Below, one piece after another: positions 31,049 to 39,799 of a stretch of DNA of 64,000 nucleotides. The stretch covers positions 13,632,947-13,696,946 of the forward strand of contig CP154957.1 of the NCBI GenBank assembly GCA_039621445.1, given 5' to 3'. The DNA comes from Euglena gracilis. Taxonomy: Eukaryota; Euglenida; Euglenophyceae; Euglenales. Under the pieces are notes generated by a model, which had not been told where the DNA came from, did no database searches, and saw nothing but the letters and a program-made list of their open reading frames with translations. Each line of letters starts with the position of its first letter. The stretch's first letter is position 1. A program made the position numbers and the translations under genes.

Positions 31049-32218
31049 ATGGGACCAGCCCAGATGCATGGGCAGGTTTTTCAGCCAGCGTTAACAGTGT
31101 CTTCAAACACAGTCCCAGCCCAGATTTTTCAGCCAATTCAGCCAGATTTTCCACAGACCCAGCCACAGAATTTACAGCCAAACACCAGTTTTTCTGCAGA
31201 AACTGGGTCCGAAAACCCTGAAAATCAGCATGATGTGGAAATGGAATCGGGCTATGACCAATCTGATGATGATTGGAACAATTGCGGTGAAGAAATCAGT
31301 TGCAAAATTGAATGTTTACATGGCAGGCTATTGGTGCAGGAAGGAAAAAATCCTGAAAAAACGGCTGAAAATCTGGTGGGGGAGGCAGAAAACAGGCTAA
31401 ATCGGGCATTGGCCATGTCACAGGGGCAGACATTGAATCTGGTCAATGAGGCATTGGGCATGCATGATCAGCGAATGGCTGATCACATTGCCATGGTGAA
31501 ACGTGAAATTCAGGCTGAACTGAGTTCAACCGTAAACGACTTGCTTTTGCAGTTTCAGCAAAATGGTGAAATGGTGCAAAATCTGGCCCAATGCCAAAGG
31601 CATTTGTTGAGTGTGGAAATGGAACGGCAGTTTGCTGAAAAAGTGAAGAAAGTGGAGGATGGAGTAAACACGTTTTTTGAGGCCCAGGTTGAGGGGTTGA
31701 GAAAAAATGAGAGGGATTTTTCTCAGAAGCTGTCGTTTTTGGAAAAATCTGTGGGGGAAATGCATGTGGTGGTGCAACAGGTGGGGGAGAAGGAAAAACA
31801 GCAGGAAATTGCTGTTAACCAGGTCAAATCTGCAGTCGGTGAGCTAAGCTCTGGCCTGGAGGGACGCTTTGGGACCATTTTTCGGCAATGTAAAAGTTTG
31901 GGGGAGACTGAGTGTGCCAAATTTCAGGCGCAGGCTGAGAAATTGAAAGAATTTTCACAGTCCCTGGAGCGAGAGAGCAAAGCTCTGAATGATCGTTTGG
32001 GGAGGTTGGAGAATTTTCTGGGTCGGAAAGATTTTCCCATTGAGAAAGTCTGTGACCTGATTAACAAGAGTGAGGAAACAATTCGGTTGGAGGTGCAAAG
32101 GGAGTTGGGGCTGCAAACGAGAAAGAATTTGGAGGTTATTATCAGTGAAATGTTGCAGGAAAGGTTGAGGCTGAGTGAAAGGGAGGGGCAGTTTGAAAAA
32201 GTTCGGAAAATTCGATGA
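31049..32218 (+). CDS. Chromovirus 1 ORF1, coiled-coil gag-like protein
   Basis: This is a 389-residue frame from an ATG. The first 50 residues are rich in Q and P (FQPIQPDFPQTQPQN), followed by an acidic stretch (DDWNNCGEEISC). From about residue 75 there is long, charged, heptad-like sequence with many E, Q, L and K (for example EKLKEFSQSLERESKALNDR), predicting extended coiled coils. The role is probably structural, as part of the virus-like particle. Its stop overlaps the ORF2 start as ATGA at 32215-32218. The coiled-coil character continues into ORF2, so this could be reinitiation or a single broken gene. Confidence 0.75.
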   Translation: MGPAQMHGQVFQPALTVSSNTVPAQIFQPIQPDFPQTQPQNLQPNTSFSAETGSENPENQHDVEMESGYDQSDDDWNNCGEEISCKIECLHGRLLVQEGKNPEKTAENLVGEAENRLNRALAMSQGQTLNLVNEALGMHDQRMADHIAMVKREIQAELSSTVNDLLLQFQQNGEMVQNLAQCQRHLLSVEMERQFAEKVKKVEDGVNTFFEAQVEGLRKNERDFSQKLSFLEKSVGEMHVVVQQVGEKEKQQEIAVNQVKSAVGELSSGLEGRFGTIFRQCKSLGETECAKFQAQAEKLKEFSQSLERESKALNDRLGRLENFLGRKDFPIEKVCDLINKSEETIRLEVQRELGLQTRKNLEVIISEMLQERLRLSEREGQFEKVRKIR

Positions 32219-33897
32219 AACAGCAGGTTGGAGTTTTACTGCAACAGCAGTGCGTTGAACTTCGAAAAGAACAGCAGGAGCGGAAAAAATTGCAACAAAA
32301 GCTGGATTTATTTCAGGCTGAGTTTTTGGTGATGAAAAATCAGCAAGCTGAATCTGCCAAATCTGCGACAGTGGATCTGACAAAGGAAATGAGAGAAAAA
32401 TCAGCTGGAAACCCAGAAATCGAAGAGTTTGATCTTTTTGGTTACAACGATTTGCCTGTGATCGAGAAAAATCCGGTTGAAATTGAAGGCTATGAATATG
32501 CTGAACCAGGGTCACATGCGACACATGTCAGGCAGGTTTGTGCACGACCTGTGGGGGCAGTGCCTGCAGGTGCAGGGCTGGTTTCATCGAATGCAGTGGC
32601 AACACAACAATTGATGAAAAACCTGGTAACTCCAAATTTTTCTGGACAGCCAAAAGACTGGTCGTCCTTTGTGCGGGATTGGGATCAATATTTCAGGACG
32701 TTGGTTATTTTGCAAAATGGACATGTATCTGATCCACTCAAACTTCGGCTTTTTGCAATGACTCTGGACGACACAAATCAGAACGAATTGCAATTCCGAA
32801 TAGAATTGAACGGAAAAACATCTTTCGAGGAGGAATTTGACAGGATTGACGGGAAATATGCTGGAACTCAGTCCGACTGTGCCAGAAAAAAATGGTATGA
32901 TGTCAACCTTGTGAACCAAGGGAAAATTACCGTACGGGAATGGCGAGACTTTGTCATAAATTTCAGAATAGCCTGGAGACAGGTGAAAAGCGCCACTGAT
33001 GATGAGGCAGAAAGACTGGTCAAAGGAAAACTGCCAAATTTCATTTTGCATTGGGTCGCCGATGAGGAGGAAAGGAAATCAACGTGTGGACCGAAAGTCA
33101 AAATGTACCCTGGAGTGCCTGCAACTGAGGAAAACATTATTTGTGCCGTGGAACGTGTCACTGGGGAAAAGCCCTGCAAGGTTTCGAAAGTTTCACCGCT
33201 GGAGTTCGAAGTCTTTTTGTCCAATATTACGATTTGCGACAAACTGAAAGAGGTCAGTGGGAAACCAATCACAGGCACGGATAAAAGAATCAAAATTGTG
33301 GAGGAAAAGCCAAAAATGGGAACTGAAGAAATTTTTCGTTTTGTTGAGCGAAAATTGTCATCCAGGGATGATCAAGACATAATACACAGTTCCAGAGAGC
33401 CAAATGGGTTTGGAAACCGGAGGGCCAGGTCTGCGAAGGCAGATCGGGCCAAGGGGTCCAGGACACCCTCCCCAACACGGTCAGCAAAGGGGGGTGAAAC
33501 GGTGGCAAAACCGTCCGTTGGAAAATCAGATTCACAGGTGGCAGCTCCTGCGACCAATACAAACGTGAACCTCCCCGTGCAAAATCCGGTGCCAGTGATT
33601 CGATCACAGTCATTGCCACCCCCCCAGCAATCTCAATTTGGCAATGGGGGTGGATGGAGAAATGATTCTGGGTGGAATTCAAATGCCAACACCAATTTTC
33701 AGGGAAATCAGTGGTGGCACTCAAATCAACAGAATTTTGATTCACAGTCTGGTGGTGGCAAAGGCAAAGGCAAAGGAAAGGGCAAAGGAAACAATTCTTG
33801 GGGGAAAGGAAACAATGGAAATGACTGGTCTAGGGGAAAGGGCCAAGATGGTGGAAAAGGCAAAGGCAAAGGGAGGGGGAAAGGAAATCGTTGCTAG
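32215..33897 (+). CDS. Chromovirus 1 gag (capsid/nucleocapsid-like)
   Basis: This is a 560-residue frame. A short coiled coil (LRKEQQERKKLQQKLDLFQ) precedes a capsid-like region, about residues 130-330, with LVTPNFSGQPKDWSSFVRDW and ITVREWRDFVINFRIAWRQV. That region has the spacing of Ty3/Gypsy gag. The C-terminal 90 residues are an RNA-binding-like tail of GKGKGKG and NNSWGKGNN repeats. No CCHC zinc knuckle is seen, although the decayed relative has one. It ends in a TAG at 33895-33897, and the next frame is in phase with it. Confidence 0.82.
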   Translation: MKQQVGVLLQQQCVELRKEQQERKKLQQKLDLFQAEFLVMKNQQAESAKSATVDLTKEMREKSAGNPEIEEFDLFGYNDLPVIEKNPVEIEGYEYAEPGSHATHVRQVCARPVGAVPAGAGLVSSNAVATQQLMKNLVTPNFSGQPKDWSSFVRDWDQYFRTLVILQNGHVSDPLKLRLFAMTLDDTNQNELQFRIELNGKTSFEEEFDRIDGKYAGTQSDCARKKWYDVNLVNQGKITVREWRDFVINFRIAWRQVKSATDDEAERLVKGKLPNFILHWVADEEERKSTCGPKVKMYPGVPATEENIICAVERVTGEKPCKVSKVSPLEFEVFLSNITICDKLKEVSGKPITGTDKRIKIVEEKPKMGTEEIFRFVERKLSSRDDQDIIHSSREPNGFGNRRARSAKADRAKGSRTPSPTRSAKGGETVAKPSVGKSDSQVAAPATNTNVNLPVQNPVPVIRSQSLPPPQQSQFGNGGGWRNDSGWNSNANTNFQGNQWWHSNQQNFDSQSGGGKGKGKGKGKGNNSWGKGNNGNDWSRGKGQDGGKGKGKGRGKGNRC

Positions 33898-33941
33898 GAT
33901 AGCCGGGGTGGACCGTTGGGGGCGGGAGCCGCCCCGGGCTC
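33893..33941 (+). promoter_or_regulatory. Possible stop-codon readthrough signal between gag and pol
   Basis: The gag stop TAG lies in the same frame as the downstream pol ORF, with no other stop between them. About 21 nt after it, GGGGCGG (33919-33925) can pair with CCGCCCC (33929-33935) around a GAG loop. An alternative GAGCC/GGCTC pairing is also possible. Readthrough of a UAG followed by RNA structure makes Gag-Pol in some retroviruses. Here it is inferred from layout only, and a simple nonsense mutation is the alternative. Confidence 0.4.
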
Positions 33942-36900
33942 GCATACCCAGCCCCACGCAAAGACATACACAAATCCCAGGTGGCAAGAAAAATCTCGTG
34001 TGAGTGAAAACACGATGAAAAATCTGCCATCCCAGGAGACTTCTGTGCAAGGTGTGTCCAATGTGTCGGGTGCGTGCGTGCGTGACGTGCAAATCTGTGA
34101 CTCGGCCCAAATCTGTAAAAAACCAGATCCCATAAGGGATCGTGCACAGCCTTCCGTAAAGAAAAGAGCTTTAGACCTTTTTTGCGGTAAAGGCTCGGTT
34201 GGGGATTGCCTGAGGGAGCAGGGGTTTAAGGTTGTGTCAGTGGACATAAACCCCAGATTTAACCCAACCCATTGTGCAAATATTTTGGAGTGGAGATATT
34301 GGAGGTACCCCCCCGGATATTTTCAGATCATCGCTGCGGGGGTGCCCTGTACAGAATATAGCTTGGCCAAAACATTGGGAGTCAGAAATTTGGAGGGGGC
34401 AGATCGGCTGGTAAAAAAAACTTTGGAGATTGTCGAATATTTCAAACCAAAGTTGTGGTGGATTGAAAATCCCCGTCATGGACTTTTGCGGAAAAGACCC
34501 TGTGTTCAAAATCTGACTTTTGTCGATGTTGATTATTGTCAATTTTCAGATTGGGGATATCAAAAGCCCACCCGAATCTGGGGGAGCGAAAATCTGAGCA
34601 AGCTACAAAACAAACTTTGTGATGGCCAGACCTGCCCGAATTTGATTCCTGGGGGGAGGAGTCACCGAGAAAAGTTGGGAGGATATGGAATGACAGTTGG
34701 TACTCAGAAAAAATGGAGGATGCCCAAACAACTGGTGGAGTATTTGTTAACCGTGTTGGAACGAAAAAGCGGATATCGTAGGGAGGATTATGCTGTTAGG
34801 AAAGTTTGTATGGAGGAAATTGAGAAGGAATTTCGGGTTAAGGCGGAACGGGATTGTTTCGCAACCAGCCAAAATGCCAGGTGTGAAAAGTTTTACGAGG
34901 AGGATGATGATGCCATGAAAAAGGATTGGGGGGCGGAGGAAACGTTGTGGATGAACCCCCCCTGGACTTTGTGGCCTGAGGTGGCTGAAAAATTGCAAAA
35001 TTCCAATTGTCGGGCGATTTGTATTTGCCCAGACTGGAATAGGAGGTGGGTGAAAAATCTGGTGGCTATGGCTGTCAAAAAGATTTATTTTCCCAAGGGG
35101 ACAAAGTTGTTTGAGGCTGATGGGAGGATTTTGAGGGGTACCCGTTGGGGGGTGTGGGCCTTGTTGATCGATAGAAGGCAACCCTCCCAGGGGGGGGCAG
35201 CCCCAGGGAAGAAAAAATTGGTGCGGCTGAAAAAAAGAATGTTGAGGGGGACGAAAACTCGGGGAGGAGCAAAGAAACTCGGGGAGGACAGACAACTACT
35301 GGTTAAAACCCAGATTAAGTTGGCAAATGGGGAGGAAAAAACGGCCAGAATTTTGATTGACACGAGGGCTGAGGCAAACCTCATTCGACAAGGGTTGATA
35401 GGGGAACACCTAATGTATCCTGCTAAGGACCCGTTAAGGTTTGAAACTGCCAGTGGGCAAACTTTGGCGGGGGGGAGCAGATGTGCTAAGGTGAAAATAA
35501 TCCTACAACAAAATTGGAATGAGGAAAGGGAAATTGAGAGGGTGGAATATGAGGTTGAATTTTATGAGGCAAACATCAAAGTTGATGCCATTCTTTCTTA
35601 TCCATGGTTGGCAGAAGCAAAACTGGGAATTTTTCCACACCACAAGGCGTTGGTGAAAGACAGCCCCGACCTGATTTTTTTGCGGGGTGTTGAAAGACGG
35701 AGGGGTCCGCAAAAATTCAGGGATGACACAAATTTTTCAGTGGACAATGTGACCGTGGCGGACGGGTCTTCGTTTGGGTTGCAAAAACTTGGTCTTTGTT
35801 TGCCATTGGAGGGGTTGGACCAGGAATTGCAATTTTTGAGCGATGAGGACCTGGGGGAGGTTGCCACAAATTTGGAGGGAAGTGACCCCCCAGTGCAAGT
35901 TATCAACCGAATGATAATTGCAAGGGAGGGGGAGGACAAAAAAGAGGAGGAACGGGTAGTCAAGTTGAGGGAACAAGTTTTGGAAGATTACCGGGGGACG
36001 GTATTTCGGTCATCGCCATTTCCAGACCCCCCCGAAAGAGGACAATATGGTTATGCATACATACCTTTGAAGGAGGGGGCAAAGCCAACCAGACAGAAGC
36101 CTTTTTTCATGCACGGTGAGAGGAAAGAGGCACTTGAAAAAATCACACAAGACTGGCTCGACAAAAAATACATTGAGCCAGCCACAGCCAAAAATTCTGA
36201 ATGGCTGTCCCAGACTTTTCCAGTTCCAAAAAAATCCAACGATTTTCCTTGGAGGGGGGTGGTGGACCTCAGGGGGCCAAACAGCCAAACAAGGCGATGC
36301 AACTACCCCCTACCCAAAATTGAAGACATTTTGGTCAAACATGGTGCAAACCAAATGTTTTCGATCATCGATTTGAAGCAAGCTTTTCACCAACAACCTT
36401 TACACCCAGAAAGTCGACCCATAACGTGTTGTTTTACCCCCAAAGGCATTTTTCAGTGGAGGGTGAACGTAATGGGTTTGACAAATGCCCCCCAGCAATT
36501 TCAGCAAATGATCGATGACCGTTTGACACCAGTGAGGGATATCGCCACAGGGTACATAGACGACATACTGGTGGGGACAACGGTCGGGGAAGGGGAGGAT
36601 CTAGTGGGGGCACACGAAAAAGATTTGAGGAGGGTGTTGGAAGTGCTCAAAACAGAACTTTTGGTGGCTGATGAATTCAAAGCCAAACTTTTTGTGGAGG
36701 AGGTTGAATTTTGTGGACAAATTTTAGGAAACGGGACTAGGAGGCCTGCACCGGGTAAGTTACGAGCGATCGAAAAGTGGGAGGTTCCAAAAACAATTAC
36801 GGCTTTGAGAGCCTTTTTGGGATTCACAAATTATTACAATGCATACATTCACATGTATGCGGAAGTAGCTGCCCGGTTGCAAGACAAATTGAAAGTCCCC

Positions 36901-36999
36901 AGGGAGGTGGGAAAGAAAGGAAGTCGAAAACCTGTGGAATTTGATGGGGAGGATTTAAAAGCTTTTGAGGAGCTGAAAAAAGGTTGTGTTCGGGCCTAA
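33898..36999 (+). CDS. Chromovirus 1 pol part 1: C5-MTase-like, NPPW-MTase-like, protease, RT
   Basis: No ATG is evident at the start, consistent with readthrough from gag. Residues are counted from the TTG at 33916. A C5-methyltransferase-like domain spans about 80-285, with motif I LDLFCGKGSVGD (86), motif IV VPCTEYS (Cys145), motif VI WWIENPRHG (Glu184) and a motif-VIII-like YQKPTRIWG. It is compact, with no obvious target-recognition domain. A Dam-like module (DCFATSQNARC, WMNPPWTLW with NPPW at 347-350, ICPDWNRRW) covers about 310-425. The protease motif at 482-485 reads DTRA in place of DTGA, a lost catalytic-loop glycine. RT has VPKKSNDFPWRGVVDLRGP and YIDDILVG (880). The frame ends in the RT/RNase H linker. 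The MTases could alter methylation of element or host DNA, but activity is not shown. Confidence 0.88.
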   Translation, partial: DSRGGPLGAGAAPGSHTQPHAKTYTNPRWQEKSRVSENTMKNLPSQETSVQGVSNVSGACVRDVQICDSAQICKKPDPIRDRAQPSVKKRALDLFCGKGSVGDCLREQGFKVVSVDINPRFNPTHCANILEWRYWRYPPGYFQIIAAGVPCTEYSLAKTLGVRNLEGADRLVKKTLEIVEYFKPKLWWIENPRHGLLRKRPCVQNLTFVDVDYCQFSDWGYQKPTRIWGSENLSKLQNKLCDGQTCPNLIPGGRSHREKLGGYGMTVGTQKKWRMPKQLVEYLLTVLERKSGYRREDYAVRKVCMEEIEKEFRVKAERDCFATSQNARCEKFYEEDDDAMKKDWGAEETLWMNPPWTLWPEVAEKLQNSNCRAICICPDWNRRWVKNLVAMAVKKIYFPKGTKLFEADGRILRGTRWGVWALLIDRRQPSQGGAAPGKKKLVRLKKRMLRGTKTRGGAKKLGEDRQLLVKTQIKLANGEEKTARILIDTRAEANLIRQGLIGEHLMYPAKDPLRFETASGQTLAGGSRCAKVKIILQQNWNEEREIERVEYEVEFYEANIKVDAILSYPWLAEAKLGIFPHHKALVKDSPDLIFLRGVERRRGPQKFRDDTNFSVDNVTVADGSSFGLQKLGLCLPLEGLDQELQFLSDEDLGEVATNLEGSDPPVQVINRMIIAREGEDKKEEERVVKLREQVLEDYRGTVFRSSPFPDPPERGQYGYAYIPLKEGAKPTRQKPFFMHGERKEALEKITQDWLDKKYIEPATAKNSEWLSQTFPVPKKSNDFPWRGVVDLRGPNSQTRRCNYPLPKIEDILVKHGANQMFSIIDLKQAFHQQPLHPESRPITCCFTPKGIFQWRVNVMGLTNAPQQFQQMIDDRLTPVRDIATGYIDDILVGTTVGEGEDLVGAHEKDLRRVLEVLKTELLVADEFKAKLFVEEVEFCGQILGNGTRRPAPGKLRAIEKWEVPKTITALRAFLGFTNYYNAYIHMYAEVAARLQDKLKVPREVGKKGSRKPVEFDGEDLKAFEELKKGCVRA

Positions 37000-37005
37000 T
37001 GTTGC
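36970..37005 (+). other. Frame break between pol ORFs at an A6 run
   Basis: The RT frame passes CTGAAAAAAGG and stops at TAA (36997-36999), which overlaps the ATG of the next ORF as TAATG. The decayed relative reads through this same point in one frame (LLCSKLILQ). One extra A in the A6 run would give RLCSGLMLQ here. A single-base deletion, a homopolymer error in the assembly or a -1 frameshift are therefore all possible. Stop-restart at TAATG is a weaker alternative. Confidence 0.6.
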
Positions 37006-39365
37006 AACGGGTAGACCCAGATAAACCCTTTGTGCTAAGGGTTGATGCCAGTGGGTACGCCGTGGGGGCAACGTTAGAGCAAATGAAGGAGGGGGGAGGA
37101 AGACCCACAGCCCAGGATGTGATTGAGAAAAAAACTGTGCCAGTGGCTTTTATGTCTCGAAAATTGACCGAGGGGCAAAGAAAATGGACCCCCAGGGAGT
37201 TGGAGACGTACGCCATAATTTTGGCACTACAAAAATGGGAGAGTTGGATTGGATTGCAACCCGTTTTGGTTTTAACCGACCACCAAAGTTTGGAGTCTTG
37301 GACAAGGGAAGTCCTAGACACCCCCAGTGGTCCGGTTGGGAGGAGGGCGAGATGGCACCAAATTTTCTCCAAGTATGACTTGACGGTGGGATATATCCCG
37401 GGTAAAGAAAATACCATAGCGGATATCCTTAGTCGGTGGGCATACCCAGCTTCACAGGCCCTAAGGGATATAAGTAAGCATGGGTCAGCCGAAGACAAGG
37501 ATGAAATGGAAAATTTTATCCGGGAGGAAAAAGAAGAGGAAAAACAGTGTTTGGAGATAAGAATCAAAAACCAGCCCAATTTACGTAATGCCTGGATACG
37601 GGGGGTGACAACCCGTAGTGGCAAAAACGTAACACCTGAGGAGGAAAAAGGAGAGTGCACAAGGAGGGGAACCGAGGGTGGGGTAGACCCAGGAGGAAAA
37701 GACACCCCTGTGGACACCCACTCACAAGGGCCCAGGAAAGAAAAGAAACGAGTTCATTTTTGGGATGAGAAAGTGGGGGGGGAGACGACCCCTGTCCCGG
37801 AGACGGCTGAAAGTTCGAGGGGGGGAACTCGTATGGAAGTGGGGGACGCCCTGCCAAGTACGACCCCTAAGGATATTAAGCCCGTATGGGAGCGTGATTG
37901 GGGGGAAGCATATTCCCGATGCCCCACATGGAAAGAAAAATGGGTAGCTACCAAAGGCGATTCAATTTGGCCAAAGGGCTTCAAAGTGCTAAATGGCAAA
38001 TTGTTTTTTGAGGAAAAGTTGTGTGTGCCTGAAAGTTTCAAACCCTTGGTGATTCAAGAAAATCACGAGTTTTTGGGGCACGTTGGCCCTGAAAAAGTTT
38101 GGAAACACATGGCAATCCGTTTTGTTTGGGCTGATGAAAAGGCTGCAAAACAACTCAACCAAAGTTGCAGCAAAAATTGTTCCACATGCCAAGCGAGTGT
38201 GAGGGGGGAGAGTTTGAAAGGACCGATCGAGTCCACACCCATACCCCCTGCACTAATGACAAGTGTTGCCATCGATTTGTTTCGAATGCCAAGGGTTTTA
38301 CACGACGGGGGGGAGTATGACACCCTAGCCCTTTGTGTGGATAGGCATTCGGGTTGGATTGTAGGGGTTGCATGCAAGGACAAGGGATTAACCGGTGCCA
38401 AGTTGGCTAAGGAAATGGTGAAAAATCAGTGGAGGCCTTTTGGGGTTCCCTCGGTCATCTCAAGTGACCAAGGGAGCCATTTCACAAGCACTTGGTGGAA
38501 AAACACGTGTGCGCTTTTGGGGATTAGGCAAGCATATTCCCAAGCATACCACCACCAAGCAAACGGGAGGGTTGAGAGAGCCGGACAACAGGTGATGGAG
38601 GTGTTGAGAAAATTGTACGTGGAGGAAAAAATTAATTGGGTTGAAGCTTTACCCCAAGTTTTGGACCGAATTCATGACGTAAAGGGGGAAAGCGGATTGA
38701 GCCCATATGAAATTGTGACTGGAAGGGAAAGACCATTGGCAGGGGTACCCTACCAACCACCCAAAGAATGTGAGGATTCGGTGGAGTTTTTCCATAGGAT
38801 GCAAGACATTGATGGGAGGGTGGCTAGGATACTCAACAAAAAGCACGAGGAGGAGGTGGCAAGGATAAATAAGGGGAGGAAAGAAATGGAACCCCTAAAG
38901 GTGGGGACGACGGTTTGGTATAGGAGACCCGAGGGGTCGGGTGAGAAGCTTGACTCTAGGTGGGTGGGACCTGGGGTCGTGAAGGGTAGAGAAGGGGAAC
39001 GAAGTTATGTAATCGAAATGAAACCTGGGGTGGAGACGAAAGCACATAGGAGTTTTTTGAAGGAGTATCGGGAACCTCAAGTTGAAGGGAAAGGGGTGCC
39101 TCTTTTTTACTATAAACGGACTGAAAAAGAAGAAGAGGCATTACCTGATGAGTGGGAGGTGGAAAAAATTCTAAGGCACCGAAAAGGAAAAGATGGAAAA
39201 TGGGAATTTTTGACCAAGTGGGTCGGATGTGAGGACGGGGAGGAGACCTGGGAACCGGCTGGAAATTTCATTCACCGTTTCAGTGGGGAGTTTGTAAAGT
39301 ATTGTCGTGAGAAAAAAGTGAAAATGGACATAATGTCCGAACTAAAAATTGATGGTGGGCCGTAG
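36999..39365 (+). CDS. Chromovirus 1 pol part 2: RNase H, integrase, chromodomain
   Basis: The frame is 788 residues from the ATG at 36999. RNase H has KPFVLRVDASGYAVGATLEQ, RELETYAIILAL, DHQSLESW and ENTIADILSRW. A linker rich in E, K and P follows. Integrase has an HHCC zinc-binding start (HEFLGH, CSTC) and the catalytic triad in VAIDLFRMP, ISSDQGSHFTS and HHQANGRVERAG. Near the C-terminus a chromodomain (EWEVEKILRHRKGKDGKW, FLTKWVGC, ETWEP) defines a chromovirus and should steer integration to particular chromatin. All catalytic residues I can check are present. It depends on the upstream frame for expression. Confidence 0.92.
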   Translation: MLQRVDPDKPFVLRVDASGYAVGATLEQMKEGGGRPTAQDVIEKKTVPVAFMSRKLTEGQRKWTPRELETYAIILALQKWESWIGLQPVLVLTDHQSLESWTREVLDTPSGPVGRRARWHQIFSKYDLTVGYIPGKENTIADILSRWAYPASQALRDISKHGSAEDKDEMENFIREEKEEEKQCLEIRIKNQPNLRNAWIRGVTTRSGKNVTPEEEKGECTRRGTEGGVDPGGKDTPVDTHSQGPRKEKKRVHFWDEKVGGETTPVPETAESSRGGTRMEVGDALPSTTPKDIKPVWERDWGEAYSRCPTWKEKWVATKGDSIWPKGFKVLNGKLFFEEKLCVPESFKPLVIQENHEFLGHVGPEKVWKHMAIRFVWADEKAAKQLNQSCSKNCSTCQASVRGESLKGPIESTPIPPALMTSVAIDLFRMPRVLHDGGEYDTLALCVDRHSGWIVGVACKDKGLTGAKLAKEMVKNQWRPFGVPSVISSDQGSHFTSTWWKNTCALLGIRQAYSQAYHHQANGRVERAGQQVMEVLRKLYVEEKINWVEALPQVLDRIHDVKGESGLSPYEIVTGRERPLAGVPYQPPKECEDSVEFFHRMQDIDGRVARILNKKHEEEVARINKGRKEMEPLKVGTTVWYRRPEGSGEKLDSRWVGPGVVKGREGERSYVIEMKPGVETKAHRSFLKEYREPQVEGKGVPLFYYKRTEKEEEALPDEWEVEKILRHRKGKDGKWEFLTKWVGCEDGEETWEPAGNFIHRFSGEFVKYCREKKVKMDIMSELKIDGGP

Positions 39366-39780
39366 GCTCTAAGGTGAGCCATAAGGCCCTGTCCAAGGCT
39401 CTACGGTGAGCCCGATGGGAAGGCAAAGTGCTGTTTTTAACCCAACACCAAAATTCAAAAACCCGATTTGCACGTCCGTGTGGGTGTGAGTGCACGCACA
39501 CACACATGAGCGTGTAAAGGAGAGAATACAAATGCAAGAATTGGCAAGGAGAATGGAAATTGGAGAAAAAGGCCCCGCAAGGGGGCCGGGGCACCGCAGT
39601 ATATTCGCCGCCGCATTGCTGTTGTACTCGCCCCACTGCGATTATATTTGCCCCACCGCACTTATATTTGTACTTGTACTCGCCCCACTGCGCCTATATT
39701 TGCCGTCCTCTCCTCTTCTCTCCCGGTGTTGTAGGTTTGGAGATTGATTCTTTGAGATGATGGGTTACATTGTGTTTGGG
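39366..39780 (+). other. 3' non-coding region of chromovirus 1
   Basis: It contains an imperfect duplication, GGCTCTAAGGTGAGCC and GGCTCTACGGTGAGCC (39366-39410), and a CACACACACA stretch. It also has repeated CGCCCCACTGCG(A/C)(T/C)TATATTTG units (39625-39705). It may include the 3' LTR, but I cannot prove this without a second copy. Confidence 0.4.
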
Positions 39781-39799
39781 AGTTTTTGGTCGCATAATG

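Larger units (their letters stand above)
30999..39780 (+). mobile_element. Chromodomain Ty3/Gypsy retrotransposon carrying methyltransferase-like domains (chromovirus 1)
   Basis: Four plus-strand ORFs cover a complete coding set: coiled-coil ORF1, gag ORF2, a long ORF3 (C5-methyltransferase-like, NPPW-methyltransferase-like, protease, RT) and ORF4 (RNase H, integrase, chromodomain). Boundaries are approximate because I cannot find a pair of LTRs. The 5' side abuts DIRS element 3 at about 31000, so the 5' LTR appears to be lost. The 3' non-coding part after 39365 may hold LTR sequence but has no partner in the window. The coding region is nearly unbroken, so this is a recent copy. Confidence 0.88.

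Noticed and set aside
33916-34700. The C5-methyltransferase as a host DNMT gene
   Set aside because: It is in frame with protease and RT, has no introns, and a homologous domain lies at the same place in a second chromovirus, so it belongs to the element.
36984-37001. Stop-restart translation at TAATG as the main explanation of the RT/RNase H break
   Set aside because: The relative element reads the region in one frame, and one extra A in the A6 run would repair it. A deletion, sequencing error or -1 shift is more likely.
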